Part shown: in pieces, positions 23,590-34,210 of the stretch | How positions within the stretch are numbered: the first letter of the stretch is position 1 | How the letters are laid out: every line of letters begins with the position of its first letter | Assembly (NCBI GenBank): GCA_021397835.1 | Contig: JAJFZO010000087.1 | Span: 4,712,001 to 4,776,000, forward strand | Source: Moringa oleifera | Lineage: Eukaryota; Streptophyta; Magnoliopsida; Brassicales; Moringaceae | Direction: 5' to 3' | DNA length: 64,000 bases | Made by a program: the position numbers and the translations under genes | Notes under the pieces: model-generated | Databases searched by the model: none | Told to the model about the DNA's origin: nothing | What the model saw: the letters and a program-made list of their open reading frames with translations, nothing else

Positions 23590-25960
23590 CGAGGAGATGC
23601 ATTCCTTTTCTTGGCATTGGGATTGATAGATGCCTTGCAGGTCCTAAAGTTATGTCATCATTAACTACAATTGGAACATTTAATTGACTCATGTCGTAAT
23701 TTACTAGATATGTTAGTTATAGGCTCATTAGAATCTTTCTTCTCTCTCTTTTTTTTTTTGGGTCTCCTTGGTGCCTTTCAAGGTTTTGAGGGTTTAAGCC
23801 TAAGTAATGAGGTTTCATCCTATTATTCTTTACTTGGAACATGATATATTAAGGGCTCATAGGATTTAAAGTATATGTATATACTAAAGTAAGGGTTTAC
23901 ATAATCCTTAATTGCCTCATGCTGTGTTGAATGTAATAAATAGTATATTTACATGGGATACCAGATAAATCCCAATGCCTACAAGCACGTCATCTATAAT
24001 ATACTTACAGCATACTATTTTTCCTCACAATGCACCTCATTCAACCCTTCCCCACTATAAGTTGTCCTACAATTTGTTGCAACTAACTTATTTAACTCTA
24101 ATTTTTATTGAATCCTAGGAGTGATCCTACCCTTATATCTTTTTATGTTATCCTTTATAACTTGAAACCTCTGCATAAGTTTTCCTCTAATTATTTTTAC
24201 TAGTCACTATTGGTTTGTCTCTTATATCTAAAATGTATGCATTAAAACTTTCTATCAAACTGTTAACAATTAAATCACACTTACAATTTTTAAAAATAGT
24301 ATATCTAGCCCACAAGCACATATCTACCCCCATCAAATAATTGTAAGCATCTACTAACCTCTTTTTGATGACGATCAGCTTTACCTTGAACTTTGTGTAT
24401 TAATAGGCAGATGCAGCAGCCCATAGTTTCTGCTCCAATCCTCTCTCTTCCATCCATGATCTCTAAAGTTGGATGCAAATGCCAAACACATGTTCTGTGT
24501 TCTGTATTTGGCAAAACAGTATTGACAGCCTCTACCAAATCCTGTCAATGCATAAATCAAGTGAGAAATCATATTTCATCATAAAGTATAAATCAAAAGA
24601 AAATAAAATAAGAATGTAGTGGTTTTCTTTTATCTGTCACTAATGAATGTCCATCCATGCCTATCAAATAAACCAATATCTCTTAGTAATGCTTCTAAAA
24701 ATCAAATCTAAGATTCTTTATTCTTAGTCTCAATAATAGGAAAAAATACCGGATAAAAATTGTTGTTTGCATCCCTGGTCACAACACTCAACAATTGGCC
24801 ACCATAAGGTCTTTTCAAGGAACAACCATTTAATCCAATAAAAGATCTAACTCCATCTAAAAAACCTTTTTCTCACTCCATCTAATCCTATATACATCCT
24901 CTGAAATCTATGGTTAAGAGGCAATGTGGTCTTAAAAAAAAATGAAGTCCTCCTGTTATGCTGTTTCAAAGCTTCATAATAATCCCAAAGATTTATTTAT
25001 TAATCATTAACATCACCATTTATCATCCATAGGGCTTGTGATTTAGTTATTATCATCTCTAACTCTTTCCACAGACTATTTACTCAACCAACTAGAAGTA
25101 ACTAGTTTATTTTTGTAAGCTCTACCACAACTATGATTTGCAGAATATGTCTTCACATGAAATGTGTCTTCTCCATCCAATTTAGTAATATGTAGTCTCT
25201 ACCTACATTTTTCCTTATAGTAAACAGTAACTCTAGTTATTGTGTTATGAAGAAACTTGATGTTCCTTCTAGCCTTCTTACTAAATTGTCTAACTACCTC
25301 ATTTAAAACCTATTTAGTGGAAAATAACATTCTTACCTTAAAGGTAAGGTGGTTCATATCCCTATTGAGGTCAAAACGATCAAACTTTGGACCCCCAACT
25401 TCACCTTCATCAGCACTTCTATAAATATCAATCTCATCACTAACAGCTTCTTCATCACTGGGAAACTCAACTCTTTCCCCACTAGTAGAAACTCTACACT
25501 CAGTATTACACTCAACATCATTCCTCACTTCATGATTTATCCCAACTTCAATGAGATCATCATCTGATGACTCGTTCTTAAATTACTTTATCACACTGCT
25601 CCCTTCAGATGCATCTTCATCATTCAAGTCATCATTAAAGTCATCATTATCCACATGCATCTTATCATCTACATGCATATGTACATTACTAGAGCCTATT
25701 AAAGTTATATTATCAGTATTGTCCACGTGAGCATTATTTGACACAACATAAAGTTGTGTCAATCATTTGCTTACCTTCTTATATTGATTTAAGTTGTTCA
25801 ATGCATCTTTATCAAAACATAGTAATGCAACACTATCACTCACAGTATTACTAGTTGGTAATAAATAATAGATATTGTCACCATCTATGTAGTCATAAAC
25901 CGTACACAAATCAACTAAGTTAAAATAACACACGTAATCTAAATTCATAGGCTCAATAGG
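23590..25960 (-). pseudogene. MuDR/MULE transposase, degenerate
   Basis: Minus strand from 25960: N-terminal segment, acidic linker, FKVRMLFSTK (25340-25310), then the MuDR domain pattern EVVRQFSKKARRNIKFLHN, RVTVYYKEKC, HITKLDGEDTFHVKTYSANH (25300-25120). The MULE catalytic region follows, with RPYGGQLLSVVTRDANNNFY (about 24820-24760) and GLVEAVNTVLPNTEHRTCVW (about 24540-24480). Near 23690-23640 a C-terminal zinc knuckle is recognisable as CSNCS...HNFRTCK. In-frame stops and frameshifts occur throughout, so it cannot make a full transposase. In a live element it would cut at the TIRs. Confidence 0.85.
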
Positions 25961-26631
25961 GCTTTATCTGCCATTGGCATACTCTTTAGGTTCCTCCTTT
26001 ATTAATCCATCATAAAACACTTTAAAATTTATACAATCCACCACTGTAAAAGAATAACATAAAAAACTACCTAATCTCATAAAAAACTAATCAATTTAAG
26101 TATCCAATAATGTAAGCAATGTATAATTGAAGAATTTCTATAAATTCTCAATCAACTGTAAAAGATCCATACATTATAGTACAAACCGATTTGAAAATAA
26201 AAAATGTATAAAATACTATGCATAGAGAGGGTTTCAACATCGAATTTGTGAAAATCATAAAAAAAATTTTGTTTTTCATGGTTTCGAAATAGAAAAATTT
26301 TAGTTTTTAAAATCCACCATTTGAATCTGATGCATATTATATTCATTAAATGAGTGATAGGATTTTCGAAATCTACTATAACATACAAAAAATAACAAAA
26401 ATTGCTTCAGTTATCAAATGGATCACCTCGGCGCTCGTCTTTAATCTTGATCTGTGAATTCGTTAAGAGTGACAGAAACTTATAGATGCAAAAAATACCT
26501 TGATACTTGGAGTGAATCTTCAATTGTTTGAAGAGAAATACAGAGAAAATCGAGAAGAAATTATCGGAGAAATATAAGTGTGAGTGAAATCTATGGAGTG
26601 TGAATGACCAAGAGCAATAAAGGGTTTGCAA

Positions 26632-26818
26632 AAATTAAGTACACATGGCTATGTTTAACACGTATTGAGCGAGTTATAGAGTTAATTCTAACGAGTTTTG
26701 TTGACACAGGTACCATATTGCAAATAGCACATTATGTGAGTCTTAATTTGATGCAATTTTTTATGTAAGTCCCAATTTGTTACTACAGCTAAAATGTAGG
26801 TCCCTCTAGTGTAATTAA
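26632..26818 (-). repeat. MULE right terminal inverted repeat
   Basis: Inverse of 21285-21470; ends ...CCCTCTAGTGTAATTAA. Confidence 0.85.
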
Positions 26819-27169
26819 CAAAAAAGAAAAACCTTAAACTTCACCTACATTTCAATTTTAAACCTCATTATTTCAATTTTTTCAATTATGTATCTAAATT
26901 TTTAATTTGATTTAATTTAAACCTTAACACTACAAAAAAAAATCTAAAAATAACAATAAAATATAACGACAGGTATAATTATTTACTAAATAATAACATA
27001 ATAGTGATAAAATTGTTACAAAATAAAAATTTTAATACAGAGATGGACTAACGACAGATTAGTGATAAACATTAGTATTAATTCTTAATCAATTTAGAAA
27101 TAGATTGGTGATCAAATTTGTATCTATCCCTAATTAAAGAAGCTTAAGTCACGAGCCAACCAAGTTTAC

Positions 27170-28230
27170 CTAGTGATTACCCCATGAGAAGTCAATAAGG
27201 CTACAACCTTGCTACCTTCAAAGGCAACCATAGCCACCAGCTTAATTCTTGCCTTCTAAGGTAGCGATGGCCACCAGCTTGCTGCCTTCGAAAGCAACCA
27301 TGCATGGCCGCCAAGATAACAACCTCGTGGCCTTCGAAGGTGACCATGCACGGTCACCAACTTGCTGCCTTTGAAGGTAGCCATGGCGACGGCTAATAAG
27401 GCAATAAGATGACGACCTTCAAAGGCCACTGAGCATAGCTGCCAGCTTGCTGCTTTTGAAAGTAGCCATGGCGTTAGCCATAGGCAATCGTCAAAGCAAC
27501 CAGCTTGTTGCCTTCGAAGGCAGCCATGCATGATTGTCAAGGCAGCAAGCTGACAGCCTTTAAAGGTAGCCACACATGGCCGCCAAGGTAGCGACCTAAC
27601 AACCTTCAATGGTAGCCATGCTTAGTTGCTAAGGCAGCAAGCTAGCAACCTTCAAAGGTGACCATGCATGGCCGCTAGCTTGCTACATTCAAAGGTAGCC
27701 ATGGCAACAGTCATGGGCAATCCCCAAAGTGGTCAGCTCATTGCCTTTAAAGGCAACCATGGCGATGACCATGGGCAGACGCCAAGGCAACAAGCTTGCT
27801 ACCTTTGAAGGTAGCCATGCATGACCGCCAAGGTAGCAAGCTGACGACCTTCGAAGGTAGTAAACTAGTAGCCTTCGAAGCAAGTTGGCGACCTTCGAAG
27901 GTAGTAAACTAGTAGCCTTCGAAGCAAGCTGGTAGTCTTCGAAGGTAGCCATGCATGACTGCTAAGACAACAAGCTGATAGCCTTCGAAGGCGATCATGT
28001 ATGGCCACCAGCTTGTTATCTTTAAAGGTAGTCACCAAAAAGGCTAGCTTGCTGCCTTAAATGGCAGCCATGGTGACAACCATGGGTAATCACTAAGGTG
28101 ACCAGCTTACTGCCTTCGAAGGCAATCATAAAGATAGTCATGGGAGTCATTAAGGCAACTAGATTGTTGCCTTCAAAGGCAGCCATGGCCTTGCATGCTA
28201 AAGCATGCAAAGGTAGTGAAAGGCGAAGGC
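27170..28230. repeat. Minisatellite with CCTTCGAAGG palindromes
   Basis: Degenerate tandem units of about 50-60 bp built from 'aaggcagcaagcttgctaccttcgaaggtagccatgcatggcc'. The 10-bp palindrome CCTTCGAAGG occurs exactly at 27331, 27511, 27848, 27892, 27982 and 28113, with one-base variants in between (e.g. 27872, 27936). GC content is clearly above the surroundings. Minus-strand ORFs here (27256-27609, 27689-27952, 28022-28210) merely translate the repeat and are not genes. It lies near the left end of the CACTA element. Confidence 0.85.
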
Positions 28231-28675
28231 ACTTACAGCCTAGCGACCAATTGTATGTCAGTTGATGGAGCTTTCACTGCCTAGTCAACGATGACTCGAT
28301 GTCGATCGTTGGATTTCACTTTTAGGGATGGCAAGTTACTGTCATCGCTAGGTCCTTATAAATAGAAGCTATAATTTTTTTTCCTTTCATGAAAGCGTTG
28401 CTCGATTTGCCTTCATTTCTGTTGCTATCTCTGCATATCTGTTTACACAACTCTCTTCTCGCCCACTTCTAAGTCTCCATCATTTTCTCCTCCATTTTCT
28501 CCTTTGTGAACATCCATCTTTTCCTTTTCTATGTAAGGTTGCCCTCTTTGCTTGATAATTTGTGCAGGTAATTGTAGACATTTTTATTGATGATATTAAT
28601 GGTTGAAAAATCTTATATACTAATATTATGATTAGATTGGTAATTATAGAAATTATTTAGATGTTAAAAATATTT

Positions 28676-29512
28676 TGTAGTTATTAAATTTATTTTTTAA
28701 TAAATTTAATTTATGTTATATTAGTTAGGTAATAGTTTAATTTGGTTGTAATTTGAGATAAATATTTTAATTAGATTTTTATGAAATTTAAATTAGTTAA
28801 ATGTTAATTAAATTTTATTGTTGTTAATTTGATTTGTTAATGAATTTAATTTATGTTAGATTAGTTAGAAAATAATTTAATTAGTTTTTAATTTAAGATA
28901 AATAATTTAATTAGATTTTTGTGAAATTTAAATTAGTTAGGTATTAATCAAATTTTGTAATTGTTAATTTTATTGGCTAATTAAGTGTAGTTTATATTAA
29001 ATTAGATAGATAATAGTTTAATTAGATTGTAATTCGAGATAAATAATTTAATTAGATTTTTATGAAATTTATATTAGTTAGATATTAGTTAAAGTTTGTA
29101 GTTGTTAATTTTATTTGTTAATAAAATTAGTTTGTGTTAGATTAGTAAGATAATTGTTTAATTTGATTGTAATTTCATGAAATAAACAATTTAATTAGAT
29201 TTTTATGTTACTTAGATGTTGATTAAATTTTGGAGTTGCTAATTTTATTTTTTAAATAAATTTAGTTTATGCTAGATTTAGATAATAGTTAAATTAGATA
29301 TTGTAATTTGTGATAAATAATTTAATTATATTTTTATGAAATTTATATTAGTTAGATGTTGATTAAATTTTTGAGTTATTAATTTTATTTGTTACTAAGT
29401 TTAGTTTATGTTAGATTAGTTAGATAATAGTTTAATTAGCTTGTAATTTGCTATAAATAATTTAATTAGATTTTTATGAAAATTAAATTAATTACATGTT
29501 AATTATTAGTGT
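28676..29512. repeat. Tandem array of ~140-bp AT-rich units
   Basis: About six units, starting near 28676 (partial), 28740, 28880, 29022, 29163, 29296 and 29441 (partial). Each contains 'ttgtaatttgagataaataatttaattagatttttatgaaattt...ttaattttatttgttaataaatttagtttatgttagattagttagataatagtttaatt' with substitutions and small indels. No coding potential. Confidence 0.8.
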
Positions 29513-29939
29513 AGATGCAATTATGTTAATTAAAATTAGTTTTTAATTTATAATTGTTAATTATTATTATCATGTTATTTGTTAATTAACTAATTACATT
29601 TGGATAACTATTACTAATGTTTAATTGTTGCTATTATGTTATTTGTTAATTTACCAATTATATTTGGATAACTATTTCTAATGGTTAGAATATAATATGG
29701 GAATATGTTGCAGAAATTGTTACAAAATGAAATAAAAAATCAGTTACAATATTGTGCTTCACATAAGTCTAACCTTGAAGTTTGGGCGGCATGCATAAAA
29801 CTTTAAATAAGTCGTACTATAAGTCATGTACTTTTTATATATCATCAAAATTGTTTGATGATTATTTTATATGATAATAAAATTTTAAATTATTGAAATT
29901 TTTAGGATGCAACTGGTTGAAAACTAGTTTAGAACTAAT

Positions 29940-31300
29940 TGAGAAACAAAAACATGAGTAGATTAGATCGTCAGTGGATGTATCTTAAGCTTATATTAAA
30001 TCATGAATTTTTGGATGGTATAGAACATTTTATTCAATTTACTTAGGGTCAACTGGTCTTTATGGACGAAATAAGATAAGGTGTTCATGTAAGCGTAAAA
30101 AGTGTGAGAATTGTTATTATAAAACTATTGATGTGGTTAAATATCATTTGGTTAAATATAGTTTTGTATCGATATATTATGTTCGGGATTGACATGGGAA
30201 AAATGATGAAAGTTGTGGGATAGCTGAATATTATGATGGAAAAGGATCTACCAATGTGCATAAATATACCAATACATACCAAACAATGGTAACAAATGCA
30301 ATTGATTCAGAATCCCAAACACATGGAAGAATTCCCTAATCTAGATGTCCAACATTTTTATGATATGTTAAATGCTACTAATCAACAATTATGGAATGAA
30401 TGTCAAAACCATTCACAATTATCTCTTGTTGCTAGAATGAGAGCAATGATAAATAGAATGGAACCGGCTAAAGTACAAATAAAAGTGCAAGGCTATGTGT
30501 CACAATTGATGGAGAAAAACGGGTAGACCTGCATGTCCCTCTCGACATAGTATGGGTTTACGTTCATTGCAGAACCATTATCGACGCTTAGTATGTATGA
30601 TATTTAAATTACTTGTACAAATACAAATAAAAATGCTATGATTATTTATTAAGTATGTTCTTTTTTTGCAGGCGTAGGAGTAGAGTCGTGAGCCTACTGC
30701 AATAAAAAATTTTAAACAAATTCATACTAAGAAGTCTAATTCTGATGAGTTTATAGATGAGCATTCTAAAAAAGTATATGTAAATTTTTTATTTTTAATA
30801 TTTAAAAAATAACTCTAATTATATCTTTTTTTTTACTTCACTGTTCGATTTAGCTAACGAGTAAGTTAACATAATACTTTATTTATTATAAGAATGCTTC
30901 AATTAGTTGGTTGTCTCGGCTTCTCAATCATAGGAGGGATATTTCGATACGCCTGAGAGGTAGATTATATTAAGCTCTACTATGAGGCAGTAGATGGAGA
31001 GAAGAAGTGGCAGCTCTAGCAGTGGACATTATGTTGATAACATAGCCATACACACATTATCAGATGAAGGCTATGGAAAAGTGCATAAATCTAAAGTGTA
31101 AGTCTGTGAAGAAGTGTATGAGAGATGAGTGTAAGACTCTAAAGGAGAGATTAAAGGAGGAGCGGGCGAGGGAGCATGATCGCCTATGCTTCGAGACCGA
31201 GTTGTAGGAGTGCTTATAGAGAGAGATTGATATGAATGAGTGCATTCGTAGGATGGGAGTTCACCTTCTAAGAAGCACACTCTTAGCATTACCTGATAGT
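29940..31300 (+). pseudogene. CACTA transposase remnants (TNP2 N-term and TNP1-like)
   Basis: 29955-30230: SRLDRQWMYLKLILNHEFLD, CSCKRKKCENCYY and VKYHLVKYSFV, the pattern of the transposase-associated domain at the N terminus of plant En/Spm TNP2 proteins, with stops. 30344-30525: FYDMLNATNQQLWNECQNHS, the next conserved TNP2 block. From 30680: PTAIKNFKQIHTKKS...DEF, resembling the Transposase_24/TNP1-like protein, then a charged coiled-coil-like stretch to 31300. The central catalytic part of TNP2 is deleted. Confidence 0.75.
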
Positions 31301-31848
31301 TAGATATAATTTCTTATATGAATATTGCATAATATAATCTTGTATTTATTATTTTTTTATAAATTTTAGCTATTTTTATATTTCTTATCTAATTACAATG
31401 TAAAAATTTTATTTTTAAAAAATATTTATTAATATTAACGACTGATTGAGATGTGTCGCTAATCAGTTATTAGTTTAGTGATCGATTGTAATTAGTCGCT
31501 AAGAATTAATTTTTTAAAATTTTTTTGGTTATATTAGCAACAAATTATGTCTATCATTAAATATAACGATATACATAAATTTATCGTTAGAGTAGTGATA
31601 AATAAGAATCGGTCGCTATTTTAGCGATAAATAAGAATCGATTACTATTTCAATGTCAAATTTTCGTCTATCACTAATCAGTTGCTAAGTAGCAATAAAT
31701 ACAAAATTCAATCATTATTTTTTTTCACGATAGCAATTTTAACTATAAAATTTATCTATCGTTAATCTATTACTAACAATATTAGTACAAATTTTTTAAT
31801 TTAGCAACGAATTTTTTGTTCCTAAAACTAAATTTTTTTGTAGTGTAA

Positions 31849-32440
31849 CTCTAATAATTATACAAAATTAATAATATTTTTGTTATTAAAATATCTCAAT
31901 AATAATTCAAACAAATTTTATACTTCATTTGAAGTTCATCATCATATTTAAATAAATTTTGATTCATGAACTACTTTTATAATTTTTTTAAATTTTAATT
32001 AAATAAAATTAATAAAAACTATTTTAATATTTACAAAATTTTAAAATCTTTTATGATTTTTAACTTGATTAATTTTTTACGAACAAGTAAATTTTTAAAT
32101 GAAAAATTATTGTATAAAATTTTTAATTTAAATATTTTTAATTTTTAAATTTTTTGATAAAATTTAAATTGATTTAAATTATATTTAAAAAATTTTATTT
32201 AAAAAATTTAAATAAAATAAGATATACAATCTAAATGTTTTAATATTTATTTTAAAATTAATTATTATATATAACTAAGTAAATTATTTTTTAAATTTAA
32301 AATAAATTTAAATAATTCAATAATAATTTTATATTTTGAAGTAAAAAATATATTTTTTAATTAAAACAACATGTCACCCGTCATCATGATTTCTCATGAG
32401 ACCCTAAAACACTTGGATCCGACCTAATGGAAAATATTTC
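31849..32440. other. AT-rich spacer between CACTA and promoter remnant
   Basis: Related, partly in inverse orientation, to the AT-rich block at 19476-20915. No gene seen. Confidence 0.45.
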
Positions 32441-32790
32441 CATCTCTTTCTTTTGCCTTAAAGTACTCCTCAAAAGCCAAACAAACAGACATTGATTGCA
32501 GAGATTGAGTGTAAAGTTTGTGAGAGGCGTACGTGTAATCATAGCCGCCACAAAAGGCGTAGCCAGTGATTAACGTTGGAGCAAGAGAGATGCGGTCATC
32601 ACTGACGTCTTCTTCCGCTTTTCCAACTGGATTCCATGTGAAAGCTCAATTCTAGAAACGGCGAGGATGGCGATTAAGCCGCAATGGATATAGTTGATCT
32701 TACGTGTCTTCATCCACATGACACCCTACACATGTAAGCTAAGCATACAATAGACAGACAACCATCTGTTGACAAATGAAGATTGGGATT
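32440..32790 (-). promoter_or_regulatory. Displaced upstream segment of copy C
   Basis: Matches 6560-6870 upstream of copy A ('catcactgacgtctwctt', 'ccatgtgaaagct', 'catgtaagctaagcataca'). Since 19077-19345 matches 6217-6475, this segment was once about 100 bp from 19345 and has been pushed about 13 kb away by insertions. Confidence 0.75.
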
Positions 32791-33850
32791 ACTTAGTGGC
32801 CCACTAACAGCAACGGAGATATACCCATAATTTTGGATAGTTTGATTTATATTAACATTTTAAATAAATATTAATATAATTTTATGAAAATAAAAAATAT
32901 GTTTATTTTATATTATTAATTAAATTTTATATTTAAAAATAATAAATAAAATATTAAATTATTAATTTAATTTAAATTAAATTTTATTAAAAAATTAAAA
33001 TTAAAAATATTCAAATGAAAGATCTTATATAATAAATTTTAATTTATAATCTTTTATAAATGTAAAACATATTAAGTTATCATTGAAAAATATTTTATAA
33101 TTTTTTGAGTAATTATATTATTTTTTAAAATTTTTGATATTATAAATTTAAATTTATATATTTTTCGTACTTAAAAAATTATGAAACTTTTTATGAGGAT
33201 AATTCATTTTATTTTTTACATTTATGATAAATTTTAAGTTAAAATTTATTTTATAAGATATTTAATTTAAAAATTTTTAATTTTTAAAATTTTTAATAAA
33301 ATTTAATTTAAATTAAGTTAATAAATTAAGATTCGATTTGTCATTTTTTAAATATAAGTATTTAATTGATAACATAAAATAAATATTAAAGTTTTGTGAG
33401 ATTTATATTTAAAAATAAAATACTTAAACTTGATTAATTTTTCAATAATGGTGAAATATTTTATACAGATTTGATTTTATAAAAATTTTTAAATCTTTCA
33501 TTAATTAGTGTTTGTAAAACTATTGAAAATTATTAATTATTATTTTTTAATGTTTTATATAAATAATAGTAAGCTAATTTTAAACTTTTGAGTCCTTTTA
33601 TCTCGTCTTCAATCACCGATTTTTGTTAAGTATCAAAAATTTTATTATAAAAAATTAAAATAAAGCAATTAATACCCACAGTCGAGAGTATTAATTAATG
33701 GGCTACATGATCTCTTTCTCATCCAAAAAAAACTTAACATGCTCGTATCACTTCACTTCGTCTTCCTCAAGCTGTTATTTTTTTTTTAAGAACAAAATTG
33801 AAACCTAAAAATTAGTAAATAAAAGTTTTAATTTTTATTTTCGTTTCTTA
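32791..33850. other. AT-rich spacer
   Basis: 33000-33310 resembles the AT-rich repeat family at 19476-20915. A small inverted repeat ('attaatacccac...gagtattaattaatgggc') lies near 33668-33703. No gene seen. Confidence 0.5.
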
Positions 33851-34174
33851 TGTAGTACACATTAATATAATATCCTATTTGGACTAATGTTCTATTTTGA
33901 TTAGTATTTTAATTTTTCATTTAGTTAATTTTTTATTCTCTCAAGTTTCTCATTTAGTTAATTTCCTATTCTTTCAAGTTTCCTATTTCTAGTTTTTCTA
34001 TTCTTTCTGTATTTCCTATTCTTAGTTTATTTCTTTGCATTATTTAAAGACCTATTGTAATAGTTAGAGTGAATTCAATAAAATTTATCAAAATTTCCTC
34101 TAACGGTTTAACCTTTGAGTTTGTTCTTTAATTTTATTCTTCTTCTCTTTCAAAGTAAACCTTTCGCTGCACCA
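33851..34174 (+). repeat. 5' LTR
   Basis: 324 bp, differing from the 3' LTR by scattered substitutions and small indels, so the insertion is not recent. Confidence 0.85.
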
Positions 34175-34210
34175 AATTGGCATCAGAGCAAGGATTTTAC
34201 CCTTATTCTG

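Larger units (their letters stand above)
21285..26818. mobile_element. Mutator-like (MULE) element with long TIRs
   Basis: 21285-21470 and the reverse complement of 26632-26818 align over about 180 bp (start TTAATTACACTARAGGGACC, shared 'ttgcatcaaattaRgactcacata', 'cgttagaatta'), giving long MULE-type terminal inverted repeats. Flanks are A-rich 9-mers (aaaaaaaaa / caaaaaaga) that could be a decayed 9-bp target duplication. Inside are a MuDR-type transposase remnant on the minus strand and a GRF zinc-finger-like gene on the plus strand, arranged tail to tail. Confidence 0.85.
26928..31845 (+). mobile_element. CACTA (En/Spm) element with TAA target duplication
   Basis: Starts CACTACAAAAAAAAA at 26928 and ends TTTTTTTGTAGTG at 31845; flanked on both sides by TAA (26925-26927 and 31846-31848), the 3-bp duplication expected for CACTA elements. 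Length 4918 bp. The core holds a GC-richer minisatellite, an AT-rich tandem array and broken pieces of the transposase genes on the plus strand. The last ~400 bp carry repeated 'tagtgatcgatt/tcgctaa' words as subterminal repeats. Internal deletions make it non-autonomous, but its ends and target duplication are well preserved. Confidence 0.9.

Noticed and set aside
27256..28210. Three minus-strand ORFs of 62-117 codons with repeated 'ATFKG' and 'AAS' words
   Set aside because: They are translations of the CCTTCGAAGG minisatellite; the repeat has degenerate length and no conserved frame.
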